Source: Heterocephalus glaber (Eukaryota > Chordata > Mammalia > Rodentia > Bathyergidae). From it: DNA of 64,000 nt. The position numbers and the translations under genes are program-made. Position 1 is the stretch's first letter; each line of letters begins with the position of its first letter. Of this stretch, positions 30,865-42,749 are shown piece after piece. The notes under the pieces were generated by a model. That model was not told where the DNA came from. It made no database searches and saw only the letters and a program-made list of their open reading frames with translations. The DNA lies in contig NW_004624734.1 in the NCBI RefSeq assembly GCF_000247695.1, positions 8,949,254 through 9,013,253 of the forward strand. The letters run 5' to 3'.

Positions 30865-32800
30865 CATTTTTGCTGAGAGTGCCTTAGCTGAAACCTTAGT
30901 TCAGTCTGCTTCCCAAACCACTTGTTTTTCCTGGGGACTTGCTGCTCCTGGACAGATCGTCCCAGCCCTGGGGGTCTGTACAGCTTGGGCCGGCTCAACT
31001 CCTGGAGTTCCAGCCCCCCGGTTTCCCCTGAGCCTCTCCCTCTGGCTTTGCCGTCTCCCTTTCCTGTCTCCAGTAGGTCCTGCTGCAAGGACCCGGATGG
31101 AGATGGCCATGTGGAAGGGGAGACTGAGGCCTGGCTAGGAATGAAGCTGCTAGTGACCTGGCCTGAGTCACTCCTCTCCTCCGTGAAGCCATGTCCCTGC
31201 GCCAAAGCTGTGCCCTGAGCTTCTTCCCCCTCCCTCCACCCTCTCTGCCTCCTCCCTGGCCCATGTCCCCGGGCTGCCACCACCTCATTAGCAGCACTCA
31301 TTTCCTGTGTCTTCCCTGGGCTCCTCAACTTTGCTGCTCAAATCCCCTCTCCCCCTGGGCCCCTGCATTCCCTGCCGAGTCAAATTCCCAAGCACCCTCT
31401 TGTTTTCCTCCCTGTCTTGTTTGGTTTTGTAGCCTGTGCCTCTTCTGCTCAGTTGGTCTGGTGCCAGCTGGTCCCTTGCAGAGCAGAAGTGTCCTCCCTT
31501 GTCCCATCTGCTTTGCAGAAATCTCATCACGTCACCACCTGTGCCTTCTCTTGTCCCTCGTCTGAGCCACCACTGCCACCCCAGTCCCAGGTCTCCATTC
31601 CCTGGGGTGCCCTTCACGCTGTCCCTTCTGTTTCTTGTAGCCTCAGTCACAGAGTGAGAACATTTGTCTCCCCCCGGACCCTGCCCACAGCCTGGAAGGT
31701 CCCCAAGCATAGCAGGCTCAGCTAGAGTCACGTAGAACCTGGACGCCACCTCCTCCTCCTCCTGAGTCTCCTCAGCTCCAACCTTCATCACGCTTCAGAC
31801 ACTTTCCCTCACTTCTAACCCTGCCCTGGTCAAACCCTTCCCCCAGTTAGTTTCCCCCCGAGTTGAGGCCTGACAGTATATTTTATTGAAACGGTTTCTG
31901 AAACTGCTCCCTGGCCAACCGCCCCTACTCCCTGGCCTTTCTCTATCAGTGTACTCCCACCTTGCCACCCAGCCGGCCAGCGGCTTTTAAGCAAAGTGCC
32001 ATGGCACCAGCTCTCCCGGGAGGCCTCGAGAGTCCTCTTCTAGAAGCCTTGAGAGGAGGGGAGAGTGGTGGCTGCCAGCATGACAGACCCCTGTATTCTG
32101 GCACCTTGGCACAACAGAGGTTTACATCCCCTTGTGTAATGCTACAGTGTGTGTTCCTGGCTGGCAGAGGGTCTTCTGCGTGGTCATACAGGGACCCAGG
32201 CCCCTGCCCTCTTGTGTCTCAGGCTTCTCTTCAGCTCAAGGTCTTACACAGGCTTCCAGTGGGAGGGGAAAGAAAAGTGGTGGAATAAAGTCACCTGCCT
32301 CCCAACTGCATGTCACACTGCTGGTGAGAGCTGATCACGTGGCCCCAGGCTCTGGCCAAGAGCCTTGAGGAACATTCCCGCCTATCAGAACACCTCAGCA
32401 ACACCTCTCCAGGGAAAGAGAGCGCCACAGATAATGCTGGTGGACAACTAGCCACGTGTGCCATCCAGAGGGTAGAGAGACACCTGCCATTTGCATCAGG
32501 CTTTGAGTGTCACCTCCGAAAACACAGCTTTCATTGAGTTGCATCTGCAAATTTTATGTCCCAGCCCAACCCCTGTGCCATCCCCAGGAGCTGGGGTCTC
32601 AAGTGTGGGTCATGACTACCTTGAACGCTGGGTTTCTCTACAGTCTGCCAGGTGAGCCCTGCGGGGCCTGGAAAGAGACTGTCTGGGTCACCATGGTCCC
32701 CACCCAGGCCCTGAGTGTGTCCATAGGAATGTGGCAGGTGGTAACCGGTCATCTTTGGGAGATGTGGTACATGCACACTCTCCTGCCACAGGACCTTGTC
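30865..32800. other. GC-rich single-copy DNA, no gene seen
   Basis: Pyrimidine-rich plus strand, which produces long chance frames on the minus strand (30837-31328 and 31288-31791, up to 167 codons) with low-information Gly/Arg/Glu-rich translations. No repeat family or splice context supports a gene. Confidence 0.45.
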
Positions 32801-32804
32801 ACCG

Positions 32805-33180
32805 CCCTATCAGGTCCCCTCCTCTTGAGTCTGGGCTGATCTTGGTCACTTTCTTGACCAATTGAATGTGGTACAAGCAACATTCTAGACTTTGGAGAAT
32901 ACATCGTAAGGAGCCCTGCACCTTTCGTCTGGATGTCCTGGGGACTCTCCCAAAGCTGCCGCGCTCTGAGAAGCCCAAGTGACATGGTGTTCTCAGTGGA
33001 CAGCCAGTGGGCAATCAGCCGAGCAGAGCCCTCAGAGGACAGTGACCGCAGCACCATCTGACGGCTGCTGCTGCATATGACTCCACACATGGACAGCGCT
33101 GACCCCAGCTCCATGTTCTGAGCCACCTGCACTGCCCACGGAGTCCCCAGCCCAGGCGGCATTGAACCACCTGCTCTGGC
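32805..33180 (+). repeat. Old LTR-like repeat, degraded (tentative)
   Basis: 'cctcttgagtctgggctgat', 'cttggtcactttcttgacca' and 'attgaatgtggtacaagc' followed by 'gagaagcccaagtgacatgg' match a widespread mammalian repeat that I associate with old MaLR-type LTRs. The family name is uncertain. Confidence 0.4.
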
Positions 33181-33688
33181 TGCACGAGGACCCTCGGCAG
33201 GAGCCTTTCACAGTCAGCTCTTCCCGCTTCCTGCTCCCTTCTTCTCTTTCACATTACTAGAAACTTATCACAGTCTAATCTTTTAGATAAAAGGCAGGAG
33301 TCTTGGATTTAGAGGTTAGTGTGTAGGAAATGATTATGCCTTGAGCTGAAAAATATATTCTCATTTATAATCTAGGGTCGTTGAAAGATGAGACAGTAGC
33401 AGAAAATTTGCTTGCCTTCCTCCCAGGCCCTGGGTTTTGTCAGCCTGTTGGGAGCCCCACAGGGTTTATCTGGGGATCCCTCAGCCTATGACTGGTCTCA
33501 CAGAGGTCTGGCCCTGATTATTGTACTCTGGGGGCTATTTCCCAGCATAAACATCTCTTGGATTCACGTTTCTGGGTCTGGTGGCCAGAACTGGCCCCGA
33601 CACTATTCCTCAGTCAGGGCTGGAGGCTGCTGTGCAGGCCCCACTGAAAACCAGCATTGTGCTTCAGAACCTTCCGGGCCTTGCTTTG
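33181..33688. other. Single-copy DNA
   Basis: No repeat family or gene recognised. Confidence 0.35.
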
Positions 33689-33689
33689 G

Positions 33690-34003
33690 TGTGAGTGTGT
33701 GTGGATGTCCCCACTGCGTAAATTCATGCATTGACACTGCATCCTCTGTGGTGGCATTGAGAGGTGGAGCCGTTAGGGAAGTGAGGGAGTAGTGTCCTTA
33801 TGAAAAGGCTGGAAGAAGCCTGTTTGCCTCTGCCATCACAGGAAGACACACGGAAGGCACCGTCTATGAGAAATGGGTCCTCACCTGACACCAAATCTGC
33901 TGCCTTATCAGGGACTTTCCAGTCTGCAGAGCTGTAAGCAGTACATTTCTGTTGTTGATAAATTACCAGTATAAGGGATTTTATAATAGCAGCCTGAACA
34001 GAC
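33690..34003 (+). repeat. MLT1-like LTR
   Basis: 'atgtccccactgcgtaaatt', 'tgagaggtggagccgttagg', 'agcagtacatttctgttgtt' and the end 'agcagcctgaacagactac' follow the 5' to 3' order of MLT1-type MaLR LTRs. It is an old endogenous retrovirus-like LTR and is inactive. Confidence 0.7.
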
Positions 34004-34329
34004 TACGGCCTATGGTAGTGTCAGAGACCACTTTTGGGGGTAGTGCAAAGGAGGTGACAAAGATCAGAGAGGGTGACAGGATTGGTTAGGGTTGATTTCC
34101 TGTCCCTCTTGTGTGGAATCCAGATTGTCAGTGGGCAGCACCTTTTCTGAGGAACAGGTCTCTGAGGAACACTTGCTGCCTGGTGGTTCTGAAAGTTTCT
34201 GTCACTGTCCTCACATGGTTACCAAGTGTCTCCAGCAGGAATGGTACAGGGGACCGTGAATCAAGTGGACATTGCCATCTGAAAGGGGCCTGGTGACACA
34301 CTGAAGGAAATGGTCACAGCATCTGACTC
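34004..34329. other. Single-copy DNA
   Basis: Nothing recognised between the LTR and the AT-rich block. Confidence 0.35.
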
Positions 34330-34790
34330 CATCCAACAAGACAAGCTGTTAATAGAATAAATGCTGTGATCTCCAATTTTCTTTTATTTTTAATTCTCAT
34401 AGTTTATCACCCTCTCTCTTTATTAATTAGAATGTTTTTCTTGGCTTGGGGAAATCTCATGCATTCATAATGTTTTTAAAATGCAGAAGAAATATAGACA
34501 TCTGCCAGCAGTTAAATAGCAATCCAAATGGGAAATTGCCTCAATTGTAATATTATTGTTTTTACTGTAACATTTCATCTGATGTAAAATTTTGTTCAAA
34601 ACACTCATAAGGGAGACTGTAATCAGGTGGTGTTATTTCAGTAGAAATTCTGATTATTCTTCAAATAACTTTTAAAACTACTCCAAACCATACATGTCTG
34701 GTTGATACATATGTCACGTAAGATGTCAGCAATACCATTTAAATGTTCTCTGTAAATATTAAAATGTTAATGGTGGATAAAGTAGGGGAG
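34330..34790. other. AT-rich repeat-free island, candidate conserved non-coding element
   Basis: Some 460 bp of AT-rich sequence with no transposon signature and few simple runs. It contains TTAATTAG-type cores ('tttattaattagaatg' near 34420), 'cctcaattgtaatattattg' near 34540 and 'tgtaaaattttgttcaaaac'. It resembles developmental enhancer sequence in texture; conservation was not tested. Confidence 0.3.
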
Positions 34791-35904
34791 AAAGTAGATC
34801 ATCCTCTATTAGCCCAGGCTCTTCTGCTCTGAGCAAATTTCCCAGCTCCCCCAAACCAAAGACAAAAAGATTTCCATGAAGAGATGCTTTGGGTCACTTC
34901 GGGTCACTCAGAAGCCAGAGCAGGTTGTGACGGGACAGTGTGACAAGGGGACAGACACTCACAGGTTGCAGGTAGGGTCTAGGATGCATAAGCTTCCCCG
35001 GCAGAGCTCTGAACTTGACTCCAGGTAGGTTTGTAAATTGTCATCTGGGTCTCTTTGGAAGTGGTAATAATCTGTCTTTTTGCCAGACTTTTACAGGTAC
35101 AGGTTCTGGGTATGCTGGGTTATGAGTTAGTCTTGGCTACGTTATTGCACTTGGCTTGTGTGGACCCCGAGGCTCCCCAGTTTGCTTCGAGGAGCTGTGA
35201 ATGCTCACAAAAGGTGACTCTCAGCTGGGACTGAAGCTGGACCCAGAGACTCCAGGGTCATCCTAATAGGCCAGAGCTGATTGAAAACAAAAATAAAAAT
35301 ATTGTTCCTCGTGGCAAGTGCTTACTATAGCTAGTTCCAAATACTTCATCTACAGAAATAATTGAGGGTTGCTAGTTACCTAAGCTTGCTTTGCTAAGAC
35401 TTTATTTGTAAACAAAAAATTAGTACATTTCTAGAGGTTGGGGACCCTAATTCAGAATTTTGTAAAAAGTCTGGATTCCACTCAGTCACTGTCGGTGCTG
35501 CCCTGTCCCATCTGCCCACGTCGACTTGCAGAGCTGGAATCCCTATGACTTGGCAGCAGCATCTTGGTTGTAGTTTTTCATCTCTGCTCTTCCTGCTTTT
35601 CTTCTATAAGCAAATGACTACTTAGTTTCATTGCCAGTTTCCTGTGATGAGGGCCGTTTGCATCACAGGGTGAAGTTAGCCATTTTGGGGTTTTTGGCCT
35701 ATCATTTGCTGCACATTAAACTGAGACTTGTGTAAATGTTCCTTTGACTGAGTCACACTCCCCATTTTCCGCCCCCTCCTCTCACAGAAAGCGATGAGTC
35801 CTCTTTGTCTCAGAGTCCTTTGTCCCCTGGGAAGAGGAAACAGAGGAGGTTGGGTGTCTCTGAGTGCTTCCGTTCCTCCTTCATGGTCAACAATGAAAAA
35901 AGAT
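34791..35904. other. Single-copy DNA, no gene seen
   Basis: Mixed composition, unusually poor in long frames. No repeat family recognised. Confidence 0.4.
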
Positions 35905-35917
35905 AAATTTTAAAAAT

Positions 35918-35990
35918 ACGTGGTTTTGCCTCCTGCTGCGCAAGCGCAAGGACCCGAATCCAATCCCCAGTACCAAAAAAAATTTTTTTT
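35918..35990 (+). mobile_element. 5'-truncated tRNA-derived SINE lacking box A, perfect target duplication
   Basis: Begins within the tRNA-like part ('ggttttgcctcctgctgcgc'), then 'aagcgcaaggacccgaatcc' and 'aatccccagtacc' with an A then T run. The 13-bp duplication aaattttaaaaat is perfect at 35905-35917 and 35991-36003. With box A gone it cannot direct its own transcription. Confidence 0.93.
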
Positions 35991-36003
35991 AAATTTTAAA
36001 AAT

Positions 36004-37013
36004 CTGTGATGTGGGAACCTTTGGTACTCATCAAAGATGAGGGAGTGGGAATCGGTGTGAGAGGGAGCAAGACCAAGGCCGAGCGCAGGAATTTGGCTTT
36101 CTGCACCATCCTACAACGCAGTGGCACAGTTTACAGTGCGCCCGCAGCTTCTTCACTGTACCATTCTGCTTTCCAGGTGTCGCTAGCTCTTTATCTGTGA
36201 TTGAGTAGACTTTATACAGAGCATGCATGATTTTGTATTCTCCTTTTGCATTTCTCTCCTTTGTCCTGTGTCTCGTCTGAATTTTTCCTCATATTTGCAG
36301 GACTGTCTGTTGTGTTGCGAGCTAATGGAGGCATTAGGGTAGCTTTGGGGGCTTGCTCCCACCCCTAAGGCTTACTGTAGGCTAAGGGTTATAGGACACC
36401 ATCTCGCCGGAAGGTTGCAACCCGTAGACCCTAATCTGAGTCTCTGGGTTAGTCTGGTAAGAATGTATAAGGTAGAAAGTGTGTGTTTTCTTCTTTGTCT
36501 CCAGCTTTTGCCAGCTGGATTATAAAGTCTTAGCATAGAGGAGCACTCGGTAAAAGGGAACAGCGTGCCTCTTTTGCCATGGTAATTCACAGTCAGTTCT
36601 CAGTTGCTGAACCGTTGAGGGTGGTGTGAAATCCATTGCAGCAGAGAACCCGAGATTTGCATTTGGAACGGGAGCTGTCTGTTCTCGGAGTCTCACAGAG
36701 AGGGAGCGGCCTTCTGTGCCCATGGCCTTCTGCTCCCGCCTGGCTCCTGGCCAGGCAGCATGGGGAGAAGGCCCTGAGTCACCATGTGGAGCGACCATCT
36801 GTGACTAATGGAGCAAGCAGGGCCTGGAGTTATTTGGGTTGCTGTCTTCGGCTGGAAAACGAATCTGTAATGAGCCAAGCACAGCTTCCTTAACTCCCAG
36901 CCCAGTGCTCTTTCCCCTGCTGGAGGAGGAGGAAAGAAATTTTTTTGTAGGAGAATGGTTACCAAAGCCTTGTGGAGGAGAGGGTCTTTGGTCAGGGCTC
37001 GAGGGGAATTTGT
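36004..37013. other. Single-copy DNA
   Basis: No repeat family or supported gene. A purine-rich piece at 36920-36945 is unremarkable. Confidence 0.4.
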
Positions 37014-37248
37014 TATCATCATCATCATTATTATTAGTAGTATTGGTGCTGGAGATTTAATTCAGGGCCTTGTACTTGCTAGCATTCAACCACTGAGCTG
37101 TCCCCGGCCCCCAAAGATGAATAGATTTGTAGACAAGGTGTCCCTGTGTTGCTCAGGCTGGCCTTGAACTCCTGGGCTCAACCAGTACTTCTGCCTTGGC
37201 CCCAAAGTAGCTGGGACTACAGGCACGCACCTCTAAACCTGGCTCCGG
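37014..37248 (-). mobile_element. B1-dID composite SINE, antisense, with (ATC/ATT)n tail
   Basis: The reversed tail is an ATC/ATT triplet run (37014-37040). Next comes the ID part ('ggtgctggagatttaattca', 'ccactgagctgtccccggcc') and the B1 part ('aaggtgtccctgtgttgctc', 'aggctggccttgaactcctg', 'ggactacaggcacgcacc'). Confidence 0.88.
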
Positions 37249-37249
37249 A

Positions 37250-38300
37250 GAGGCGTTTACATGGGCTTGCTGCAGGACGTGCAGGTGACAAGTGTGTGGA
37301 AGTCAGAATGGACAGGGGTGGTATCCAGACGAGCAGGGTCGAGGGAGGCGTGCTCTTGAGATCCCCTCGCAAGGCTGGAATCACTGGCCAGGGCCAAGTT
37401 TCAGGAGGAATGCAGACTCCACACATTCTTCTCATGACTTAGCATCGCAGGTTGGGATGTAATCTAATAAAACAAGAACCCACCTACGAGACAGGCTCTT
37501 CTTACCAGTGTTCTGCTTTGCATCCTGAACACAGAAGCAAAGGCCATGTTAACATTTAGGATTTAGAGAATAAATGGAATTTGTTTTCATAGTGTTCTTG
37601 GATCAGGAAACTTTACGCAGGGCAGCAGGAGCCCATACTGACCCTCTCAGTGACTTCACTGAGAGCAAGCCATGAAACCGAAGCTGAGCCCTGCCTGCCC
37701 AGCCCTGAGTGGATGTGATGTCCTCTCGGGCCCTGGGCGTGGGGCTGGAAGGCCATGCCATCTGCACACCAGTGGAGGTCTTGTTTTCATTCTAAGACAT
37801 TCCTGGGGCTTTGGCAGCAGAATGAGTAGAATCTGTATTTCTACAAGAGGGGATTCATCAGACTGCCCCCCAGGATCACAAGGCCGAGCAGCTCTACAGT
37901 GGCCGTCTGCTGGCCAGGAGGCCAGGGGAGTTGCAGCAGCTCAGCCCAGGGAGAGAGAGAAGCCCCTGGAAGAGACAGGGCCCCGGGTCAAGGCTGACGG
38001 CCCCAGAGGGCGCAAGGCCCAGCACGCAAAGGTCCTGGAGTTTGCCGTCCATGGACAGCAGCAGCAGGTGTGCTGGAGAGGACACAGGGCCCCTTCTCGG
38101 TCCCCCTGTTCGTCCTGGCCAGAACTCAGTCACTGAGCCGAACTCCAGACTTCTCTGAAAACCCCCCAGACACACCCTGAGGAGTGCTTTCCTGGGCCCC
38201 TAGGCAGCCCCCCCCTTCACTCAAGTTGACACCCGTGGGGGTCAGGCTGCGTGCTTCAGCTCTATTGGGTCTTCGTGAGAAGCCCTGTGGTGACCAGACA
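37250..38300. other. Single-copy DNA, no gene seen
   Basis: A 154-codon plus frame (37672-38136) is GC-driven and overlapped by minus frames. No domain, repeat family or splice context supports it. Confidence 0.4.
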
Positions 38301-38304
38301 GGTT

Positions 38305-38860
38305 CTTTTTTTTCTTTTCAATTTTATTTTTTACTAGCCCACGTTGGCAGTGCATAGTGATCCATTCCCTGTGGGGAATCGACACATGGACATAACACAT
38401 CCCAGTTCTTTTTTCATCCCCTCCCCTTTCCTCCCCACTTCCTCCATCTCTTAGTCCTCCTCCTTTTCGTAAAACATCTCCCTGTTTCCTATCATCTATC
38501 TTTTATTTCTGTTCTTTATTTGTATTTCGGGTTTTTCATATAAGAGAAACCATGTGATATTTAACCTTGTGTGTCTGATTTATTTCACTTAAATGGTTTC
38601 AAGGTACATCCATTTTTCTAAAAAAGACTCACCTCTCCTTCTTTATGGCAGAGTAGTACTCCACGGTGTGTAAATACCACATTTTCTTTAGCCATTCATC
38701 CGCTGATGGACATACAGGCTGCTTCCAAGATTTAGCAGTTAGGAGCTGTTCTGTTAGGAACATGAGAATGCATGGATCATTCTAATATGATGTCTTTAAT
38801 TCTTTCGGGAAGAGATACCTTAAAGGGAAATAGCTGAGTCAAATGGAAATTTTTTTTTTT
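38305..38860 (-). mobile_element. L1 3' end, antisense, 5'-truncated
   Basis: T run, 3' UTR with C/T-rich runs, then 'gggtttttcatataagagaa', 'tgtctgatttatttcactta', 'agagtagtactccacggtgt' and 'gccattcatccgctgatgga'. The same order occurs in the L1s at 13.8 kb and 22.6 kb. It ends in a T run near 38849. Confidence 0.88.
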
Positions 38861-38864
38861 TGAG

Positions 38865-39765
38865 GAATCAACAGGACTGGTTCTGTGCCGAACTCAGGTG
38901 AGTCCCACCTGACACCAGCCATGGATGCGAGGGGTATGACTGGCTGTTTGGCACCAGGGCCTTGGTGCAGAGTGATGGAAAACAGGGCTGTGGCTGCACT
39001 GGGTGGAGCTCAAAGAAGGGACGCTGTCGTCCTCCGGGGTAACACCCTCCCGTCCCCTTTGCCAGAGTGGGATTTCCAAGGCCAAGGACCACGTGAACTT
39101 AAATCTGGTGACACACTCTGTGGTGACAGTGTTTGCGGAGGACCAAGCATCCGCCTTCAGGGAGATTCGAGCAAGATTTAGGGTCTTAATTAACAACCTG
39201 AACAGCCTGATCCTGTTGAGCCTTGTTAAACAACATTTAATTGCCAGCCCTCCCGTGTGACGCCTGGGCAGAGCCCCACTCCTTTACTCAGTTGATCTCA
39301 GAATGCATTTTTCATATCGTACCAAGTTCTGACCCACGTTCTCAGAAGGAGAACATGTCGTTAATTTCATGCACACTGAGTCAAAAATGTCACTCTGTGG
39401 CACCTAAATTGCCATCATCTTGCTTAGGTAGCGAAGTCTCGCCTTGTTCTTGACACCTGCTAGGTGGGGACAGAGTTCCCACTTGGTGTGCAGGATACAA
39501 ACGGGGCAGATTATCGGCTCACAAACGCAGTCTTCCTCGTCTCCAACAAGGGATGAAACAAATATAACTAAAAGAAATTAGGAAATGACAGTTGGGCTTC
39601 CACCAAATTTGTGTAGAAGATAACTTTGTGTTACTGTTCCTTTCCATACGCAAGGTGCTGCCTAAGGAAGAAAATTTTTCATAGTGTGGACTTTTCAATT
39701 GAATTTTGTCCGTGTTTTGACAGAAAGTTGCTATATTTCTTTCTGAGTAGCACTGTGTGCTTTTT
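38865..39765. other. Single-copy DNA
   Basis: No repeat family or supported gene. Confidence 0.4.
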
Positions 39766-39767
39766 AT

Positions 39768-39965
39768 ATTTATTTGCATTTTGGGTGCTGGGGGTCCATC
39801 CTGCATGGTAGGCTGGAACCCTACCACTAAGCTACATCCCCAACCCCATTTTTATTTTGAGACAGGGTCTTGCTAAGTGGCCCAGGTTGGCCTTTGAACT
39901 TGTGATCTTCGTGTCTCAGCCTTCTAAATGCTGGGATAACGGGTGTGCACCACAGCACCCAGCTG
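39768..39965 (-). mobile_element. B1-dID composite SINE, antisense
   Basis: ID part ('gctgggggtccatcctgcat', 'ccactaagctacatccccaa') followed by B1 part ('gagacagggtcttgctaagt', 'aggttggcctttgaacttgt', 'gggtgtgcaccacagcaccc'). Confidence 0.9.
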
Positions 39966-40421
39966 TGCACCTGCACTTACAGTGGCTGTCCTCGTCATGA
40001 CAGTCCTGAAACATCTCGGGTTCCATGTCTGTTGTCTAAATTGCTGCCCTTTCCCAGGCGCCCATCCTTGGGACAGCTGTGAAGAAAGTGCTGGCTCTCT
40101 GTGTCCCTAGGGGACCCCAGACGGAGAGCCGTGTGCTTCAGACACCGGAATCTGTCATCCCTTTGTAGGTGAGTGAGGCTAGAAGCACACAGCAGCATCT
40201 CAGTGTGTCTGCTGCACAGGAGTCTGTGTCCCCTCGTGACATCCGGCACGAGTGTCCCACAGCTGCCCGCAGGGGTGACTCAGGGACTCACCTTCAACAG
40301 GAGGGTCAGGGCCGCTGGGGAAGGACCGAGAGTTGAGAAGATGCACCTGCTTCCGAAGCACTTTGGGTCAGAAGTGACCTCCGAAATGAGAGAGAATTGT
40401 CCCTCATCTTCTGGACACAGT
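39966..40421. other. Single-copy DNA, pre-integration flank of the MaLR provirus
   Basis: No repeat family recognised; ends at the left copy of the caggg target duplication (40422-40426). Confidence 0.4.
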
Positions 40422-40426
40422 CAGGG

Positions 40427-40827
40427 TATTACGCTTTAGGTATGAAATTCCCCCTTGAAGTCTCATGTGTTCGGAGGTGGGGCTTTGGGAAGGTGATTGG
40501 ATCATGGGGATGCTGTAAACATCCTGGATTAATCTCTTGATGAGTTCATAGCTTAGTGTGATATTAGGAAGTGGAGCCAGGTTGGAAGAGGCTCCTGGGG
40601 GCATGGTCTGAAGGGATTTTTGTCCCTGGCTCCTCCCTTCTCTTTCTGCTTCCTGACTGCCATAGGGTGAGCAGCACTCTTTCCCATTGCCTTTCTGCCA
40701 TGCTGTTTCTGCCTTGGAGCCAGCAACCATGGACTGAATCCTCTGAAACTGTGAGGCAAAATAAACCTCCCCTCTGTTAAATTGCGATGTCATATATTTT
40801 CCCAGCAACAGGAAAGTGACTAATACA
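40427..40827 (+). repeat. 5' LTR of the MaLR provirus
   Basis: Starts tattacgctttagg (the canonical TG start has become TA) and ends ...gactaataca. It contains 'ggtggggctttgggaaggtg', 'gattggatcatggggatg' and a poly(A) signal AATAAA near 40760. It aligns end to end with the 3' LTR with many substitutions and small gaps, so the insertion is old. Confidence 0.9.
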
Positions 40828-41362
40828 AAAAATTGTACCAGAGAAGTGGGGTAATTGCTGTGACTATACCTGACCACGTGGCTTAGAAGCATTTGGAATT
40901 GTTTTGCAGGAGGAGTTTGGAAAGCTTTGGAGATGTACGTCAGAAAAGTTTTAGAATGCTGTAAATAGCACTTGATAGGTGATTCTGGCTGGAGCTCAGA
41001 AGATGCAGACCATAAAAGCCAGACTCAAGAAGTTTCCATTGGGAACAAGGACTCCATTGGCATTTGGACTAGAGGCCGTGTGTGTTACACTCTGGCAGAA
41101 AATTTGTCTTCTTTTTGTCTATGTCCTGAGACTTTGCAGGAGACTGAGATTAAAGGCACCAGACTACTTAATCTGACAGAAGAAATTTTAAGGTAGCTCA
41201 ATATTTAGGCTGTGGCATGAGTACCACTGGCTGCTTTAGCCAGATTTATCATGAGATTAAGGAACAAAAACCAGGGCCAAAAGCCAGTGGCCAGAAAAGA
41301 AGTGCCTGTAAAGTGTGGGCCAAGGAGATTATTGTTGCTGAAAAGATTAGTATTTTTGAAAA

Positions 41363-41485
41363 GCTGCTAGGTGTGGTGGCACACCCCTGTCATCCCAGCC
41401 CTCCGGAGGCTAAGGCAGGAGGATCACTGTGCTTTCAAGACTAGCCTGGACTACACAATGAGACCCTGTCTCAAAAAAAATTACA
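41363..41485 (+). mobile_element. B1 SINE inside the provirus
   Basis: 'gctaggtgtggtggcacacc', 'ctccggaggctaaggcagga', 'agactagcctggactacaca' and 'gagaccctgtctcaaaaa'. A single B1 monomer. A weak flanking match (tatttttg / tattttg) may be its target duplication. It dates after the provirus. Confidence 0.88.
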
Positions 41486-42346
41486 AAGCCAAATATTTTG
41501 CCTTAAGATAACAGGAAAGATGGCTTGAAAGCACCTCAAGAAATGGCCAGGCCTTGCATATCTGCCCAAGGGTGTAAAAGGATAGACTTCTTTGAAAGAT
41601 TTTGTTTTGAGGAGAGTGCCCCAGGGCACCTTGCTCATTCAGGGCTGCTTAGGGAAGCAGGCATCCAGCACTCAGCCATCCAGGCACTTAGAGAGTGCTG
41701 TAGCCGTGGTCCATGAGGACAGGCTATTGCTCAAGCTGGTGGCAGACTTTGGCATCATCCATGTGGTGCTGGTTTTTAAGGTATGACACATGCAAGAGTT
41801 GTAGAGTCAGGGAGGATTCAACTCAGCTTCCAAAGGAAGGCCTGGGAGGCCAGGCAGTGTGCTCCTAAAATGGCAGTGTGTGAAGCTGTAAGAGTGAGGC
41901 CAAGAACAGTGTATAGAGCCACCGGGGGCTGCTGGAGGGTTGTATGTGGGCAACACCCAGCAAGACCATAGGGGTGGAGCTGCTCAAGCCCTTTGGAGCT
42001 CAGCCCTCACCACATCCTGCCTTGGGTGCTGGACATGGAGCTACAAGATTTAATGTATGCCTTGCTGGGTTTTAGTCTGGCTTTGGTCCAGTTCCTTTCT
42101 AGTCCCCTCTCTCCACTTGAGAGTGAGAATATTTGCCCTATACCATTTTATATTGAAGTATTTAACTTTCTTTTTTATTTTTATAGGGGCTCACAGCTAA
42201 GAGTTTACCTTGAGTCTCAGAGGAGACTTTGAACTTGGACTTCCTGACAGTGCTGGAACCGTTAAACTTGGGCAACTTTTAGAGATGGACTAAATGCATT
42301 TTGCATAATGAGATGGACATGAGTCTTTGGGGGACCAGGGGTGGAA

Positions 42347-42749
42347 TGTTATGGTTTAGGTCTAAAATGTCCCCCAAGTCTCATATATTCAGAGGTGGGG
42401 CTTTTGAAAAGTGATTGGATCATGGGGCATGATACTCCTTAGTGGATTAATCCCTTGGTGAGTTCCTGGTTGAATGCACCATTAGGAGGTGGGCCTGGTA
42501 GGAAGAGCAGATCACTGGCGGTGTGACCAAGCAGGGTGTATTCTTGTTCGCAGCTCCTCCATTTTCTCTCTGCTTCCTCGTTGCCATGGAGTGAGCAGTT
42601 GTCCTCTGTCACACCCTTCCACTATGCTGTGTCTGCCTTGGAGCCAACCATGGACTAAATCCTCTGAAACTGTGAGCCAAAATAAATCTTGTCCATTAGG
42701 TTGTGGGTGTCGGGTATTTTGTCCCAGCAGTGGGAAAGTGACTAATACA
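42347..42749 (+). repeat. 3' LTR of the MaLR provirus
   Basis: Starts tgttatggtttagg and ends actaataca, the retroviral TG...CA ends. It carries 'ggtggggcttttgaaaagtg', 'ggattaatcccttggtgagt', 'ttctctctgcttcctcgttg' and AATAAA near 42681. Directly preceded by the polypurine tract. Confidence 0.92.

Larger units (their letters stand above)
40427..42749 (+). mobile_element. MaLR/ERVL-type non-autonomous provirus, both LTRs present
   Basis: Two same-orientation LTRs (40427-40827, 42347-42749) enclose about 1.5 kb. The 5-bp flank caggg occurs at 40422-40426 and 42750-42754. After the 5' LTR, 40834-40852 resembles a primer site for tRNA-Leu (taccag...agtggggt). A polypurine tract lies at 42329-42346. 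The interior has many stops and no gag, pol or env frame, as usual for MaLR elements, which borrow ERVL machinery. A B1 SINE sits inside at 41363-41485. Inactive. Confidence 0.9.

Noticed and set aside
31288..31791. 167-codon minus-strand frame
   Set aside because: Arises from a long pyrimidine-rich plus strand; Gly/Arg/Glu-rich translation without domains.
32625..32665. Micro-exon with acceptor-like 'tttctctacag' and donor-like 'gtgagc' around eight bases
   Set aside because: Such pairs occur by chance at this length, and no reading frame or neighbouring exon supports it.
37672..38136. 154-codon plus-strand frame
   Set aside because: No recognisable domain, overlapping minus frames, ordinary GC-rich composition.
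40404..40892. 162-codon minus-strand frame
   Set aside because: It is the antisense of the 5' LTR of the MaLR provirus.
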